Shown: positions 26,125 through 36,712, counted from the stretch's first letter. The stretch: DNA of 64,000 nucleotides from Prevotella sp. (GCA_017443345.1 JAFSNR010000189.1:1-64000); one strand, 5' to 3'. Made by a program: numbers and translations. The notes: generated from the sequence alone by a model not told the origin.

Positions 26125-27006
26125 ATGATATTAATAGCAGATAGTGGAAGCACTAAGACCGACTGGGCGATTGTCACAGCTAGTCATCAACCCGTAGTCC
26201 TTACTACTCAGGGCATCAACCCCATCCATCAGTCGCGCGAACAGATTGTTCAGATCATCCGTGAAGAGTTTATGGGTCGAATGGGGTCACATCCCGATGT
26301 GCAGAAATTGCGCAGTTCCTCCATACTCACTCCTGATTTTCCCTATGCAGTCTATTTTTATGGCAGTGGCGTTCGTCCGGAAATGGAACAACTGATGTCT
26401 TCTCTCCTTTGTGAACTCTTCCCACAGGCCTCGGTTGTTGAGGCTCATAGTGATCTGCTTGGAGCTGCCCGTGCACTTTGTGGTCGCAAAGAGGGTATCG
26501 CCTGTATCCTTGGAACAGGAGCTAATTCATGTCTATACGACGGAAATGGTATAGTGCAACATACGCCTGCTTTGGGATATATCTTGGGTGACGAGGGCAG
26601 TGGTGCTGCTCTTGGAAAGCGCTTTATTCATGACCTCTATTGTGGCGTTCTTTCTGAAGATGTGTTGCATGCATTTGAGGCAGAGACGAAGCTCAGACTT
26701 CCCGAAATTATCAATCGCGTATATCGTCAGCCTCTCGCAAATCGATTCTTGGCTTCTTTGTCTGAGTTTATCAGTGGTCACCTCGATGATCAAGGCGTAC
26801 ATGATGTTGTTGTACAGAATTTTACGGATTTCCTACGTGTTCATATCGCCCCATATGGTCGTCAGGAACTCCCTGTTTCATTTGTAGGCAGTGTGGCTTT
26901 CCATTATCAGGATCAACTTCGTGAGGCAGTTGCCGCTATCGGCCGTCAATCGGGTACGATTATTAAGACCCCGCTTGCAGGTCTTATTCGATATCATCAG
27001 AACTGA
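26125..27006 (+). CDS. BadF/BadG-type sugar kinase (N-acetylglucosamine kinase-like)
   Basis: A 293-residue actin-fold ATPase. The phosphate-1 motif is MILIADSGSTKTDWAI at the very N-terminus. GILGTGANS-like CILGTGANSCLYDG lies near residue 131, and GDEGSGAALGKR near residue 154. Close relatives in Bacteroidales are annotated as N-acetylglucosamine or unspecified hexosamine kinases. It has its own promoter and precedes the mannan cluster, so it could phosphorylate a released hexose, but the substrate is not shown by sequence. Confidence 0.8.
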   Translation: MILIADSGSTKTDWAIVTASHQPVVLTTQGINPIHQSREQIVQIIREEFMGRMGSHPDVQKLRSSSILTPDFPYAVYFYGSGVRPEMEQLMSSLLCELFPQASVVEAHSDLLGAARALCGRKEGIACILGTGANSCLYDGNGIVQHTPALGYILGDEGSGAALGKRFIHDLYCGVLSEDVLHAFEAETKLRLPEIINRVYRQPLANRFLASLSEFISGHLDDQGVHDVVVQNFTDFLRVHIAPYGRQELPVSFVGSVAFHYQDQLREAVAAIGRQSGTIIKTPLAGLIRYHQN

Positions 27007-27024
27007 GATTTCTTGAGGCAAACA

Positions 27025-27056
27025 TTTGGTAATATGAAATAATTGTTGTATCTTTG
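27025..27056 (+). promoter_or_regulatory. GH5 mannanase promoter
   Basis: -33 TTTG (27025-27028), 20-base spacer, -7 TATCTTTG (27049-27056), start codon 31 bases further on. It is a textbook Bacteroidota promoter. Confidence 0.75.
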
Positions 27057-27087
27057 CGCCATAGAATAATTAAAAAGCTAAAAAACG

Positions 27088-28392
27088 ATGAATCTGAAAC
27101 TCCTTATAGTTGTGGTTGGGGCGTTGTTCGTAACAGCGTGTCAGCAGAAACAGGAAAACCAGGCACCTTCGTTTGTAAAGGTTGAGAATGGGCATTTTGT
27201 GCGTGATGGCAAACCTTATTATTACGTGGGGACAAACTTCTGGTACGGGGCAATCCTTGGCTCTGAGGGGCAAGGAGGTAATCGTGAGCGTCTGTGTAAA
27301 GAACTCGACTTGATGAAGGAGATGGGGATCGACAATCTCCGTGTGCTTGTCGGGTCCGACGGTGAACGTGGTGTTACCACGAAGGTCGAACCGACACTTC
27401 AGGTTGCTCCAGGTGAATATAACGACACGATTCTAGCTGGTCTTGATTATCTGCTGCAGGAAATGGGAAAGCGCCAGATGGTTGCTGTGCTTTATTTGAA
27501 CAATTCCTGGGAATGGAGTGGTGGTTATGGTTTCTATTTAGAGCATGCAGGCGAGGGAAAACAACCACGTCCTAATGAGGATGGCTATCCTGCCTTCATG
27601 CAGGCAATGAGCAAATATGCCACGAACCAGAAAGCTCATGAGTTATTCTACGATTATGTACGCTTTATCCTTGGACGTACGAATCGTTATACTGGTCTGG
27701 CCTATAAGGATGATCCTTCCATCATGTCGTGGCAGATCGGCAATGAGCCCCGTGCCTTCTCGACGGAAGCACTCCCCGCTTTTGAGAAGTGGCTTGCTGA
27801 AGCTTCATCTCTCATCCGCAGTCTTGATCCGAATCATCTGATATCTATCGGTTCCGAGGGAGCCTGGGGTTGTGAAGGCGATTTTGACTGTTGGGAGCGT
27901 ATTACAGCCGATACGAATATAGACTATGCCAATATTCACCTATGGCCTTACAATTGGGGATGGGCAAAGGCTGATTCTCTTATTGAGAACTTACCGCGCG
28001 CCAAAGAGAATACGAAAGAGTATATAGATCGCCATCTGGCCATCTGTGAGAAAATCAAGAAACCACTCGTTATGGAAGAGTTTGGTTACCCAAGGGATGA
28101 TTTCAAGTTCGAGCAGGAAACACCAACCAAAGGACGTGACGGATTCTATGAGTATGTGTTCTCGCTTGTAGGCGATAATGCAGAACAGGGAGGATACTTC
28201 GCTGGTTGTAATTTCTGGGGTTGGGGTGGTCTTGCCAAACCAAAGCATACCGAACAATGGCAGGTGGGCGATGACTATACTGGTGACCCGGCTCAAGAGG
28301 CTCAAGGACTAAATTCTGTATTTGCTGGTGATACTTCTACGCTTCAGGTTATCAGGTCGCAAGTGGAACGTATGAGCAAATTGACAAAATAG
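27088..28392 (+). CDS. GH5 subfamily 7 endo-beta-1,4-mannanase lipoprotein
   Basis: Cleaves beta-mannan at the cell surface or in the periplasm. The 434 residues begin with a lipoprotein signal (VTACQQ, Cys18). The GH5_7 hallmarks are present: GTNFWYG near residue 49, NLRVLVGSDG, acid/base Glu220 (WQIGNEPRAF) and nucleophile Glu331 (VMEEFGYP). It is first in the mannan-degrading gene set and has its own promoter. Confidence 0.93.
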   Translation: MNLKLLIVVVGALFVTACQQKQENQAPSFVKVENGHFVRDGKPYYYVGTNFWYGAILGSEGQGGNRERLCKELDLMKEMGIDNLRVLVGSDGERGVTTKVEPTLQVAPGEYNDTILAGLDYLLQEMGKRQMVAVLYLNNSWEWSGGYGFYLEHAGEGKQPRPNEDGYPAFMQAMSKYATNQKAHELFYDYVRFILGRTNRYTGLAYKDDPSIMSWQIGNEPRAFSTEALPAFEKWLAEASSLIRSLDPNHLISIGSEGAWGCEGDFDCWERITADTNIDYANIHLWPYNWGWAKADSLIENLPRAKENTKEYIDRHLAICEKIKKPLVMEEFGYPRDDFKFEQETPTKGRDGFYEYVFSLVGDNAEQGGYFAGCNFWGWGGLAKPKHTEQWQVGDDYTGDPAQEAQGLNSVFAGDTSTLQVIRSQVERMSKLTK

Positions 28393-28439
28393 TGTAGACA
28401 TTAGATAATAAAAAGTACCATTGTTTGCAGAAATATTCG

Positions 28440-28447
28440 TAACTTTG
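28440..28447 (+). promoter_or_regulatory. -7 box before the esterase
   Basis: TAACTTTG, 33 bases before the ATG at 28481. It probably starts the esterase-GH26-GH130-transporter-epimerase transcript. No good -33. Confidence 0.55.
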
Positions 28448-28480
28448 CCCCCGAAATTCTAACAGTTGACTAAAAACAAG

Positions 28481-29767
28481 ATGAAGAGATTACTTTTAAC
28501 CCTTTTCTGCGTGATGGCGATAGCATCGCTTTCAGCCCAAATACGTGGTAATAATATTGTGGTAACCGTTGAGCCTGATCATCAGGATTGGCACTATAAA
28601 CTAGGTGAGAAGGTTCAGTTTGTGGTTGAGGTGAGAAAATCGGGAACGTTGCTTAACAATGTGAGTATCGACTATGCTGCAGGTCCTGAAATGTATCAGG
28701 ATGTCAAAAAAAGCACGATTCTGAAGGATGGTACACTCAAATTGACAGGCACCATGAAGGTTCCTGGCTTCTATCGTGTCGACGTGACTGCCCATGTGGA
28801 TGGCAAGGACTATAAGGGCGCATGTGGAGCCGCTTTCGAGCCAGAGCGACTGCAGCCGTCGACAGTAATGCCCCAGGATTTCGCTGAATTCTGGCAGAAA
28901 TCGATAGCTGAGGCCCGCAAGACTGACCTAGATCCTACAAAGCGACTATTACCTGAGCGTTGTACAAAGGATGTGAATGTCTATGAGGTTAGTTTCCAAA
29001 ATGAAAGATGGGGTTCGCGTACCTATGGTATTTTGTGCGTACCTGTAAAAGAAGGTAGATATCCCGCATTGCTTCGAGTTCCTGGTGCCGGTGTGCGTCC
29101 TTACGGAGGTGATATCTGGACAGCAGCTCAGGGAGCAATTACATTGGAGATTGGTATTCATGGTATCCCGGTAACGATGGAACAGGGTGTATATGACAAT
29201 CTTCACAATGGAGCTTTACAGGGTTATTGGGAATTTAATATGGACTCTCGTGAGAAACATTATTACCATCATGTGATAATGGGATGTATCAGAGCCGTTG
29301 ACTATATCTCAGAATATACTCCCTGGAACCAAAAAGAACTTGGTGTGACAGGTAGCAGTCAGGGCGGCTTTCTGACGTTGGCGACTGCAGGACTTGATAA
29401 GCGAGTTACTTATTACGCTCCCGTCCATGCAGCACTTTGCGACCATACGAACTCATTAAAGGGCATTGCCTGTGGCTGGCCTCACTATTTCTACTGGAAT
29501 AAAGGAAAAGGTCAAGAGAAGCAAATCGAGGTATCAAGATATTATGACGGTGTGAACTTTGCCCGTCTGATTACAGACCAGCAAAACGGATGGTTCTCAT
29601 TCGGTTATAATGATGATGTGGTGCCGCCAACATCAGCGTGGTCTACTTATAATATAGTAAAAGGACCGAAGTCGATAAGCCCGTATCAGGCAACTTGGCA
29701 TTTCTGGCATCAGGAACAGTGGGATGAATGGGAAAATTGGTTGTTGAAACAAATGAAATTAAGATAA
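28481..29767 (+). CDS. acetyl(xylan) esterase, CE7/AXE1 family
   Basis: A 428-residue secreted alpha/beta-hydrolase. The start at 28481 (MKRLLLTLF, signal peptide to about residue 21) is preferred over an upstream TTG. An N-terminal beta domain (about 25-125) precedes the AXE1 catalytic domain. The nucleophile is Ser293 in GSSQGG; a DDVVPP segment supplies the acid and a late His the base. The cluster context suggests it removes acetyl groups from acetylated mannan, although the family was first described on xylan and cephalosporin C. Confidence 0.87.
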   Translation: MKRLLLTLFCVMAIASLSAQIRGNNIVVTVEPDHQDWHYKLGEKVQFVVEVRKSGTLLNNVSIDYAAGPEMYQDVKKSTILKDGTLKLTGTMKVPGFYRVDVTAHVDGKDYKGACGAAFEPERLQPSTVMPQDFAEFWQKSIAEARKTDLDPTKRLLPERCTKDVNVYEVSFQNERWGSRTYGILCVPVKEGRYPALLRVPGAGVRPYGGDIWTAAQGAITLEIGIHGIPVTMEQGVYDNLHNGALQGYWEFNMDSREKHYYHHVIMGCIRAVDYISEYTPWNQKELGVTGSSQGGFLTLATAGLDKRVTYYAPVHAALCDHTNSLKGIACGWPHYFYWNKGKGQEKQIEVSRYYDGVNFARLITDQQNGWFSFGYNDDVVPPTSAWSTYNIVKGPKSISPYQATWHFWHQEQWDEWENWLLKQMKLR

Positions 29768-29768
29768 T

Positions 29769-30890
29769 ATGAAGAAGTTTTTTGCAATGGCTATAGCGAC
29801 TGTAATCGTGGTAGCTTGTACAACAACAAAGAAGGTTGAGCCCGAGAAGACCAAAGCTCAGCAGTTGATGGAACGTCTTGATACCCTCCGCCAGAAAGGT
29901 ATTATGTATGGACATCAGGACGATCCGTTCTATGGACTTACATGGGAGTATGATAAGGACTCTAGCGACGTGAAGAACGTCTGTGGCGACTGGCCCGCCG
30001 TTATGGGCTTTGAACTTGGAGGCATCGAAATGGGTGATGCAAAAAACCTTGATAGCGTACCCTTTACCCGTATGCGAGAGGAGATTCTCAATCATTATAA
30101 GCGAGGTGGTATCATCACTATCAGTTGGCATCCGCGTAACCCTGTTACAACAATTGAGGGTGGTGGCAATGCAGGCCAGAAGTTCCCAGCGGGCTCTGCA
30201 TGGGATGTAACAGATTCAACAGTAGTGAAGAGTGTCCTTGCGGGCGGTTCAAAACATGAACTTTTCCAGACATGGATGCAACGAGTCAGTGACTTCCTTG
30301 CTTCACTGAAGACTGACGATGGTGAGAAGATCCCATTTATTTTCAGGCCTTGGCACGAGAATAGCGGTTCCTGGTTCTGGTGGGGCGAGAAACTATGTAC
30401 TGTCGAAGAGTACAAAGCTTTGTGGAATATGCTACAGGATAAACTGACAGCCGATGGTTTCGACAATCTAGTGTGGGCATATTCTCCTGGATGTCAGGAC
30501 AATCTGACGGCTGAACGTCTTCTTGACCGTTATCCTGGTGATGACCGTGTTGATATGCTTGGACTTGATGGTTATCAGTGGGTGCCCGAAGAAAAGGATG
30601 CCTTTAGTCTGCGTACCAATCAGAACTTGTCAGTGCTTTGTGAGGTAGCCAAGGAACATGGACTTATTCCAGCCTTGACGGAAACGGGTATGAAGAACCT
30701 TACACAGCCTGACTGGTGGTCTTCAACCTTGTTGCCAGCTATCAAGGAATTCCCAATAAGCTATGTTCTAACTTGGCGAAACTATAGGGAAGAGTGGTTC
30801 GGACCTTCTGCCTCAAAGCCTGATGCTCCTTACTTTGTGGAGTTCTACAATAGCAAAAAGATCATGTTTTTGAAAGAAATAACAGAGTAA
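29769..30890 (+). CDS. GH26 beta-mannanase (mannobiose-releasing type) lipoprotein
   Basis: A 373-residue lipoprotein (VVACTTT, Cys16) that begins 1 base after the esterase stop. The GH26 acid/base is Glu197 in [15 protein letters not shown] and the nucleophile Glu305 in LTETGMKN. In Bacteroides fragilis an enzyme with this position (GH26, then GH130, transporter, epimerase) is an exo-acting mannobiohydrolase. The same role is inferred here from gene order. Confidence 0.93.
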   Translation: MKKFFAMAIATVIVVACTTTKKVEPEKTKAQQLMERLDTLRQKGIMYGHQDDPFYGLTWEYDKDSSDVKNVCGDWPAVMGFELGGIEMGDAKNLDSVPFTRMREEILNHYKRGGIITISWHPRNPVTTIEGGGNAGQKFPAGSAWDVTDSTVVKSVLAGGSKHELFQTWMQRVSDFLASLKTDDGEKIPFIFRPWHENSGSWFWWGEKLCTVEEYKALWNMLQDKLTADGFDNLVWAYSPGCQDNLTAERLLDRYPGDDRVDMLGLDGYQWVPEEKDAFSLRTNQNLSVLCEVAKEHGLIPALTETGMKNLTQPDWWSSTLLPAIKEFPISYVLTWRNYREEWFGPSASKPDAPYFVEFYNSKKIMFLKEITE

Positions 30891-30915
30891 TCAACTTCAT
30901 AACATCTATAATAGT

Positions 30916-32079
30916 ATGACTGAATTCGAACATAAAGTAGCAGCCCTTAGGGCTCACCATGAGGAGCTGCTTACAAAGAAGAACAAGAAAATAGAGTGGG
31001 GTAACGGGATTTACGATAAGTATAAGAATCCCGTAGTGACAGCTGAGCACGTACCCTTGGAGTGGAAATATGACTTCAACGAACAGGATAATCCTTATCT
31101 GATGCAGCGTATCATGTGTAATGCTGCTCTGAATTCTGGCGCTATTAAGTGGAATGGCAAGTATGTACTTGTTGTTCGTGTGGAGGGTGCCGATCGTAAG
31201 TCATTCTTCGCTGTGGCTGAGTCTCCTAACGGTATTGACAACTTCCGTTTCTGGGATGAACCTGTCACGATGCCCGATGATGTGATTCCTGCCACCAATA
31301 TCTATGATATGCGTATTACGCAACATGAGGATGGTTGGATCTACGGTGTGTTCTGTGCTGAGCGTCATGATGATTCACAACCAGGTAATCTTTCCGCTGC
31401 TACTGCTACTGCAGCGATTGCCCGTACTAAGGATCTTAAGACATGGTATCGCCTGCCCGACTTGAAGACGAAGAGTCAACAGCGTAATGTAGTACTCCAT
31501 CCAGAGTTTGTGGATGGGAAGTATGCATTCTATACTCGTCCTCAGGATGGATTTATCGACACAGGATCTGGTGGGGGTATTGGTTGGGCGCTTGTCGATG
31601 ATATTACGCATGCAGAAATCAAGGAAGAAAAGATTATCTATGAGCGTAAGTATCATACCATTACAGAGGTGAAAAATGGTGAAGGCCCTCACCCCATCAA
31701 GACCTCGAAGGGTTGGCTTCATCTGGCTCATGGCGTAAGGGCTACAGCTGACGGTCTACGTTATGTACTTTATATGTATATGACTTCATTAGAGGACCCC
31801 ACGAAAGTAATTGCCCGTCCCGGAGGTTATTTCCTTGTGCCTGAAGGTGACGAGTATTTTGGCGATGTGATGAACGTAGCCTTTGCCAATGGCTGGATTG
31901 CCGATGAGGATGGTAAGGTGTTTATTTACTACGCCTCTGCTGATACCCGTATGCATGTGGCGACTTCTACTGTCGATAAGCTTATCGACTACTGTATGAA
32001 CACGCCTGAGGACGGTCTCTACACAGCTGCTTCAGTTGAAACTATCAAAAAACTTATTATCAAGAATAAAAAAGCATAA
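30916..32079 (+). CDS. GH130 4-O-beta-mannosyl-glucose phosphorylase
   Basis: A 387-residue cytoplasmic phosphorylase that splits beta-1,4-mannosyl-glucose with phosphate to mannose-1-phosphate and glucose. GH130 features: an extended N-terminus, a five-bladed propeller, [17 protein letters not shown] and [18 protein letters not shown]. No signal peptide, as expected. Length and neighbours (transporter, then epimerase) match the mannosylglucose phosphorylase subgroup rather than the mannobiose-specific one. Confidence 0.9.
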   Translation: MTEFEHKVAALRAHHEELLTKKNKKIEWGNGIYDKYKNPVVTAEHVPLEWKYDFNEQDNPYLMQRIMCNAALNSGAIKWNGKYVLVVRVEGADRKSFFAVAESPNGIDNFRFWDEPVTMPDDVIPATNIYDMRITQHEDGWIYGVFCAERHDDSQPGNLSAATATAAIARTKDLKTWYRLPDLKTKSQQRNVVLHPEFVDGKYAFYTRPQDGFIDTGSGGGIGWALVDDITHAEIKEEKIIYERKYHTITEVKNGEGPHPIKTSKGWLHLAHGVRATADGLRYVLYMYMTSLEDPTKVIARPGGYFLVPEGDEYFGDVMNVAFANGWIADEDGKVFIYYASADTRMHVATSTVDKLIDYCMNTPEDGLYTAASVETIKKLIIKNKKA

Positions 32080-32082
32080 TCT

Positions 32083-33477
32083 ATGGCAAAAACAAAATTG
32101 ATCGAAAAGATCGGATATGGTTTCGGTGATATGTCTTCATCGACATTTTGGAAAGTGTTTTCTTACTATCTTCCGATTTTCTACTCTAACATCTTCGGAC
32201 TTTCACTGATTGATGCGGGTGTATTGGTCCTAGTCACGCGAATATGGGATGCAGTATCAGACCCAATGATGGGTATTATTGCTGACCGTACCAATACCAA
32301 GTGGGGTAAATACCGTCCTTATCTACTTTGGGTGGCTCCGCTGTTCTCTATATGTGGTATTCTGTTGTTTACTACTCCTGACTGGGCATATGGTGCTAAA
32401 CTCATTTGGGCATATGTTACTTATATCATGATGATGACCGTTTATACGGGAATCAATGTGCCTTATGGTGCGATGTTGGGTGTGATGACTGATGATACAA
32501 ATGAGAAGACAGTGTTCTCCAGTTTCCGTATGTTCTTTGCTTATGGTGGTTCATTTATCGCCCTGTTCCTTTGGGAACCCCTTACAAATATGTTTGGTGG
32601 CTATAAGACGCCTGAAGGTTGGTTCTGGGGTATGGTTGTCATTGCTTCTGCCTGCTTTGTGATGTTCATCTTGTGCTTCCTGCTGACAAAAGAGCATTTG
32701 AAGACTGTTTCGACCGTAAGTGTGGGCAACGATTTCAAGTCATTGCTTTCTAATAAACCTTGGTGGTTGTTAATTGGAGCTGCATTATGTTCAAACCTCT
32801 TTAATACAGTTCGTGGTGCAACGGTAGCTTATTTCTTCCTCGATATTATTGGTTCTGATGTGAGTCTTTCGTTCTTTGGCATTATGTTCCTTTTCTATTC
32901 GGGATTGTTCCTTGGAGTGGGTGAGGTGTCGAATATGGCAGGCGTAGCCCTATGTGTACCCATCGCGAATAAGTTTGGTAAGAAGACGACGTTTATCCTT
33001 GTGAACGCAGCATTGTTTGTGCTGAGTATTGCCTTCTTCTTTGTACCTTGTACACCATCAGGATTCTGGACGATGTTGATCCTGCAAATTGTAATCTCAA
33101 TCTTTACGGGTATCATGTCACCGCTGATTTGGAGTATGTATGCCGATGTGTCAGACTATGCAGAATTGAAGTTCAAGACTGCTTCTACAGGTTTGATATT
33201 CTCTTCTGCATCAATGGCTCAGAAGTTTGGAGGAGCGATTGGCGGTGCTGCTGTTCTCTGGTTACTCTCAGGCTTTGGTTATATCACTGACAGCGCACAG
33301 ATTGATGCTGGGGCAACTCAGCCGGAGAGTGCCCTTTTAGTACTTCGTTGGCTGATGAGCTTTATTCCTGCTGCTGTTGCAGCTTTGGCCATTGTCGTCG
33401 TATGGTTCTATCCGCTAACGACCAAACGTATCAATGAAATCAGTAGTGAACTGAAGAAAGTACGTGCGATTGATTAA
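32083..33477 (+). CDS. GPH-family sugar:cation symporter (MFS)
   Basis: A 464-residue inner-membrane carrier with 12 hydrophobic segments. It has the glycoside-pentoside-hexuronide family signature after the second helix (WDAVSDPMMGIIADRTNTKWGKYRPY). It begins 3 bases after the phosphorylase stop. It is expected to import mannobiose released by the GH26 enzyme. Confidence 0.9.
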   Translation: MAKTKLIEKIGYGFGDMSSSTFWKVFSYYLPIFYSNIFGLSLIDAGVLVLVTRIWDAVSDPMMGIIADRTNTKWGKYRPYLLWVAPLFSICGILLFTTPDWAYGAKLIWAYVTYIMMMTVYTGINVPYGAMLGVMTDDTNEKTVFSSFRMFFAYGGSFIALFLWEPLTNMFGGYKTPEGWFWGMVVIASACFVMFILCFLLTKEHLKTVSTVSVGNDFKSLLSNKPWWLLIGAALCSNLFNTVRGATVAYFFLDIIGSDVSLSFFGIMFLFYSGLFLGVGEVSNMAGVALCVPIANKFGKKTTFILVNAALFVLSIAFFFVPCTPSGFWTMLILQIVISIFTGIMSPLIWSMYADVSDYAELKFKTASTGLIFSSASMAQKFGGAIGGAAVLWLLSGFGYITDSAQIDAGATQPESALLVLRWLMSFIPAAVAALAIVVVWFYPLTTKRINEISSELKKVRAID

Positions 33478-33495
33478 GAAAGTGATACCAAAACA

Positions 33496-34704
33496 ATGAA
33501 TCAGATAGAAATCAGTAAGATGAAAAGCGAGATGCAGGATGTTCTTCAAAGAAACATTCTGCGTTTCTGGCTTGAGAATATGATTGACCATGAAAATGGG
33601 GGCTTTTATGGTCGTATAGATGGTCAGGGGAAACTCCATCCGGAAGCAGATAAAGGTGCTATCCTTAATGCACGTATTCTTTGGTCCTTCTCTGCTGCCT
33701 ATCGTGTGCTTGGCAATCCCGAGTATCTTGAAGCAGCAACCCGTGCCAAAGAGTATTTCCTTCAGCACTTCATAGATGAAGAGTATGGAGGTGTCTATTG
33801 GAGTTTGGACTACAAAGGACGTCCAATTGATACGAAGAAGCAATTCTACGCCATTGGATTTGCGGTCTATGGCATGTCTGAGTATTCTCGTGCCACAGGT
33901 GACCGTGAGGCTCTTGATTGTGCTATTCAACTCTATCACTGTATAGAGGATCACGCACTTGATGAAGAACACAATGGTTATATCGAAGCCTGTACCAGAG
34001 AGTGGGGCGAGATTGCTGATATGCGCCTTTCTGAGTTTGACGCTAACTATCCTAAGTCTCAGAATACGCATCTTCATATCATTGAACCTTATGCAAATCT
34101 CTATCGTATATGGAAGTCTCCGGAACTTGAAGCTTCACTTCGTAATATTATTGGGATTTTTACAGATCGGATTCTAAACCCGGAAACGCACCATCTCGAT
34201 CTGTTCTTTAATATGGATTGGACACGTGGTGCGGGTCATTTGGAAAGCTATGGACATGATATTGAGTGTTCTTGGCTAATGCATGAGGCTGCATTGGTGC
34301 TCGATGATTCAAAAGTGCTTGAGAAGGTGGAACGTGTTGTCATTGAGGTTGCAAAAGCATCAGAAAAAGGCCTGCGCCCTGATGGGTCCATGATTCATGA
34401 GGCAAATCTGGATACAGGTCATATGGATGACGACCTACATTGGTGGGTACAAGCTGAGAACGTTGTGGGATGGTTCAATCTTTATCAGCACTTCGGGAAT
34501 GAGGCTGCCTTTATGAAGGCTCAGCATTGTTGGGACTATATCAAGAAGAATCTTATCGATTGGGAGAATGGTGAGTGGTTCTGGAGCCGTCATCCAGATG
34601 GTTCTCTGAATACTGTTGACGATAAGGCAGGTTTCTGGAAATGCCCCTACCATAACAGTCGTATGTGTCTGGAGATTATCGAACGTTCAGAACAAATCTA
34701 TTGA
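33496..34704 (+). CDS. cellobiose/mannobiose 2-epimerase (AGE family)
   Basis: A 402-residue cytoplasmic (alpha/alpha)6-barrel enzyme of the N-acylglucosamine 2-epimerase family. Visible motifs include ENGGFYGRIDGQG near residue 35, RILWSFSAAYR near residue 61, the HLHIIEPYANLYR segment and WWVQAENVVGW near residue 316; conserved histidines are present. Given the neighbours it should convert mannobiose to mannosyl-glucose for the GH130 enzyme. Its 3' end overlaps the converging AsmA-like gene by 7 bases. Confidence 0.9.
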   Translation: MNQIEISKMKSEMQDVLQRNILRFWLENMIDHENGGFYGRIDGQGKLHPEADKGAILNARILWSFSAAYRVLGNPEYLEAATRAKEYFLQHFIDEEYGGVYWSLDYKGRPIDTKKQFYAIGFAVYGMSEYSRATGDREALDCAIQLYHCIEDHALDEEHNGYIEACTREWGEIADMRLSEFDANYPKSQNTHLHIIEPYANLYRIWKSPELEASLRNIIGIFTDRILNPETHHLDLFFNMDWTRGAGHLESYGHDIECSWLMHEAALVLDDSKVLEKVERVVIEVAKASEKGLRPDGSMIHEANLDTGHMDDDLHWWVQAENVVGWFNLYQHFGNEAAFMKAQHCWDYIKKNLIDWENGEWFWSRHPDGSLNTVDDKAGFWKCPYHNSRMCLEIIERSEQIY

Positions 34705-36563
34705 GTCATTTCCCTGAACTTTAGTCCAGGTTTAATTTTCATTTTAGACATCTGCTCTGTGTTAGTGAGTGAGAAATTCACAACTAGGGCAGTGTGCTTT
34801 CCTCTTACCTCAACATTGCCATCGGCCAATGCGCCGTTGCTGCTAATGGTAGCGTAGACATCTCTGATGTGGGATGTCTTGTATACACAGTCTTTTACTT
34901 CTGCCTCGATACTGCCAATTGGCAGTTTGCCGCCTTTCTGTTTGCGCATCTTTAAAGTCCTGGCCTTGGAGATGTCAATCTTGAAATCGGCTTTGCAGTC
35001 GATAGTTCCCAGGTCTTTAACCTCAAATAGTTGACCCATAATCACGTCATTGGTGTTGAGGGTGCCGGTGAGATATTTCTCTGTATTGTCAATGGCAAAT
35101 TCGAAGTTGACATTGCCGATCTCTGTATTGAGTTTACCGCGGAACAGTTCTTTTTTCCATAGAATATCAAAACTACCATGATATCTTATGGTCCCCAAAG
35201 CGTAGAGCTGTCTCATCATAAACTTCTTCACAGAGAACTGGTTGATAATTTTATCCTTGATTCCGGGCTTAGCTACCATGTCGATGACCTCGAAGTGTAG
35301 AGTCATATCCTTCGCGTTTTTCATATTTCTCAAGATGCCAGTGCTGGCACATACAAATTTCCTGTCTTCCGTATAGACTCTGATATTCCTGAATTCCATA
35401 TTGTTATCGGTACCTGTCAGTTTCAGATTCAGCAAAAGTGGAAGCTTGAAATTGCTGAGAACAGGAGCAAACGGACGCGCAATATCAGTCAGGAAGGCTT
35501 TCCCTGTGATATTTTTGGCTACATAAGAAAGTCCAGTGCCTTTATTTTTATTTGGAAAGATGATATCTGCTTCCGGGACTCTGATACTAGTGCTCTTTTG
35601 GAGAACGGTTAGGTCTGAAATATGTGCTTTTAGTTTATTAGCTGCCACGTTAAATCTAAGATCCTTGATGTCCATACCCATGATTGAATCTGCGGCATGT
35701 CCCCTAGTCACAGTGGCATTGATGGAATCTTTGCTGATATGGTTCAAGGTCATTTTTAAGTCGGCAGTTATGTCGAGATGCCCCATATCGAAGAAACCGC
35801 GTTTGGGCTTGTTTGCGTTCTTGCGCGGTTTGTGATTGTTGGTCTGGTATCTGAAATCCTTGAGTGTAAGAAGTTTCTCTCCCGAGTTTGTTAGCACTGC
35901 AGATAGGAGTCCTACACCTACAGCTCTTGATTCGTTTCCTTTCTTAGTCGTTGCTTCCCACTTGGCTTTACCGTTCTGTAATATAATGAAATGGTTTCCT
36001 TGGAACTCTTTGGTGTAGTTTCCACGCTCTAACTGTATGGCATAATCGTTGTATTTAACATTGATGTCATATAATTTAATGTGACTTAGGTCAATGGCAA
36101 ATCGCTTGATACCGTCTTTCTTCGTTTCTTTATCCTTACCGTCTTTCTTTTGGAAGGCATCAATCAGGAACTGATAATTGGCAGGTTCTTCCTTTGAGGG
36201 CTTGACAATGAGTGCTTTCAGACCTTCAATCTCACCGCCTTTAAGTATAATCTTACCAGAAATGAGAGGAAGGAATTTGATATCTGCACTTAACTTATCT
36301 AATTGGAGCATTTTCCTGTTTTGCAAGTCTTCGACCTCTATGCCATGAATGCTGACTTCTTGATTGAACAAGTTCACTCGGATGTTGTCGATGCTTACTT
36401 TGGTAGGTATATTTTCTTGAAGTGCTTTGGTTGCTTCGTTTACAAGTCTTTTTTGCACAGGACCAAAATTGACAATCAAGGAAATAACCAGTAAAAAGCC
36501 TACGATGACTGCAAGTGTAATGCTCGCAATCTTTAACGACTTTCTAAGCGCTGTTTTTTTCAC
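34698..36563 (-). CDS. AsmA/TamB-like envelope protein
   Basis: A 621-residue protein with one N-terminal membrane anchor (about residues 13-35) and a long beta-rich periplasmic part. The segment VSIDNIRVNLFNQEVSIHGI and following repeats match the AsmA/DUF748 group of bridge-like lipid-transport proteins. It has its own promoter and lies between the mannan cluster and nuo, unrelated to either. Confidence 0.75.
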   Translation of the reverse strand: MKKTALRKSLKIASITLAVIVGFLLVISLIVNFGPVQKRLVNEATKALQENIPTKVSIDNIRVNLFNQEVSIHGIEVEDLQNRKMLQLDKLSADIKFLPLISGKIILKGGEIEGLKALIVKPSKEEPANYQFLIDAFQKKDGKDKETKKDGIKRFAIDLSHIKLYDINVKYNDYAIQLERGNYTKEFQGNHFIILQNGKAKWEATTKKGNESRAVGVGLLSAVLTNSGEKLLTLKDFRYQTNNHKPRKNANKPKRGFFDMGHLDITADLKMTLNHISKDSINATVTRGHAADSIMGMDIKDLRFNVAANKLKAHISDLTVLQKSTSIRVPEADIIFPNKNKGTGLSYVAKNITGKAFLTDIARPFAPVLSNFKLPLLLNLKLTGTDNNMEFRNIRVYTEDRKFVCASTGILRNMKNAKDMTLHFEVIDMVAKPGIKDKIINQFSVKKFMMRQLYALGTIRYHGSFDILWKKELFRGKLNTEIGNVNFEFAIDNTEKYLTGTLNTNDVIMGQLFEVKDLGTIDCKADFKIDISKARTLKMRKQKGGKLPIGSIEAEVKDCVYKTSHIRDVYATISSNGALADGNVEVRGKHTALVVNFSLTNTEQMSKMKIKPGLKFREMTQ

Positions 36564-36592
36564 AATTCTACAGAAGTTTTAGTTTGACTTTG

Positions 36593-36600
36593 CAAAAGTA
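36593..36600 (-). promoter_or_regulatory. -7 box of the AsmA-like gene
   Basis: TACTTTTG on the minus strand, 30 bases before the start, divergent from the nuo promoter. Confidence 0.6.
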
Positions 36601-36642
36601 CGCATATTTTTTGTAATTCTATAAAGATTTGCCATTTTTTGT

Positions 36643-36673
36643 TTTGCAATCTCAAAACTTTTTTTTACCTTTG
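36643..36673 (+). promoter_or_regulatory. nuo operon promoter
   Basis: -33 TTTG (36643-36646), 19-base spacer, -7 TACCTTTG (36666-36673). The nuoA start is 40 bases downstream. Confidence 0.75.
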
Positions 36674-36712
36674 CACCAAGAAACAATATTGTTATAACAT
36701 TATATTTATTTT

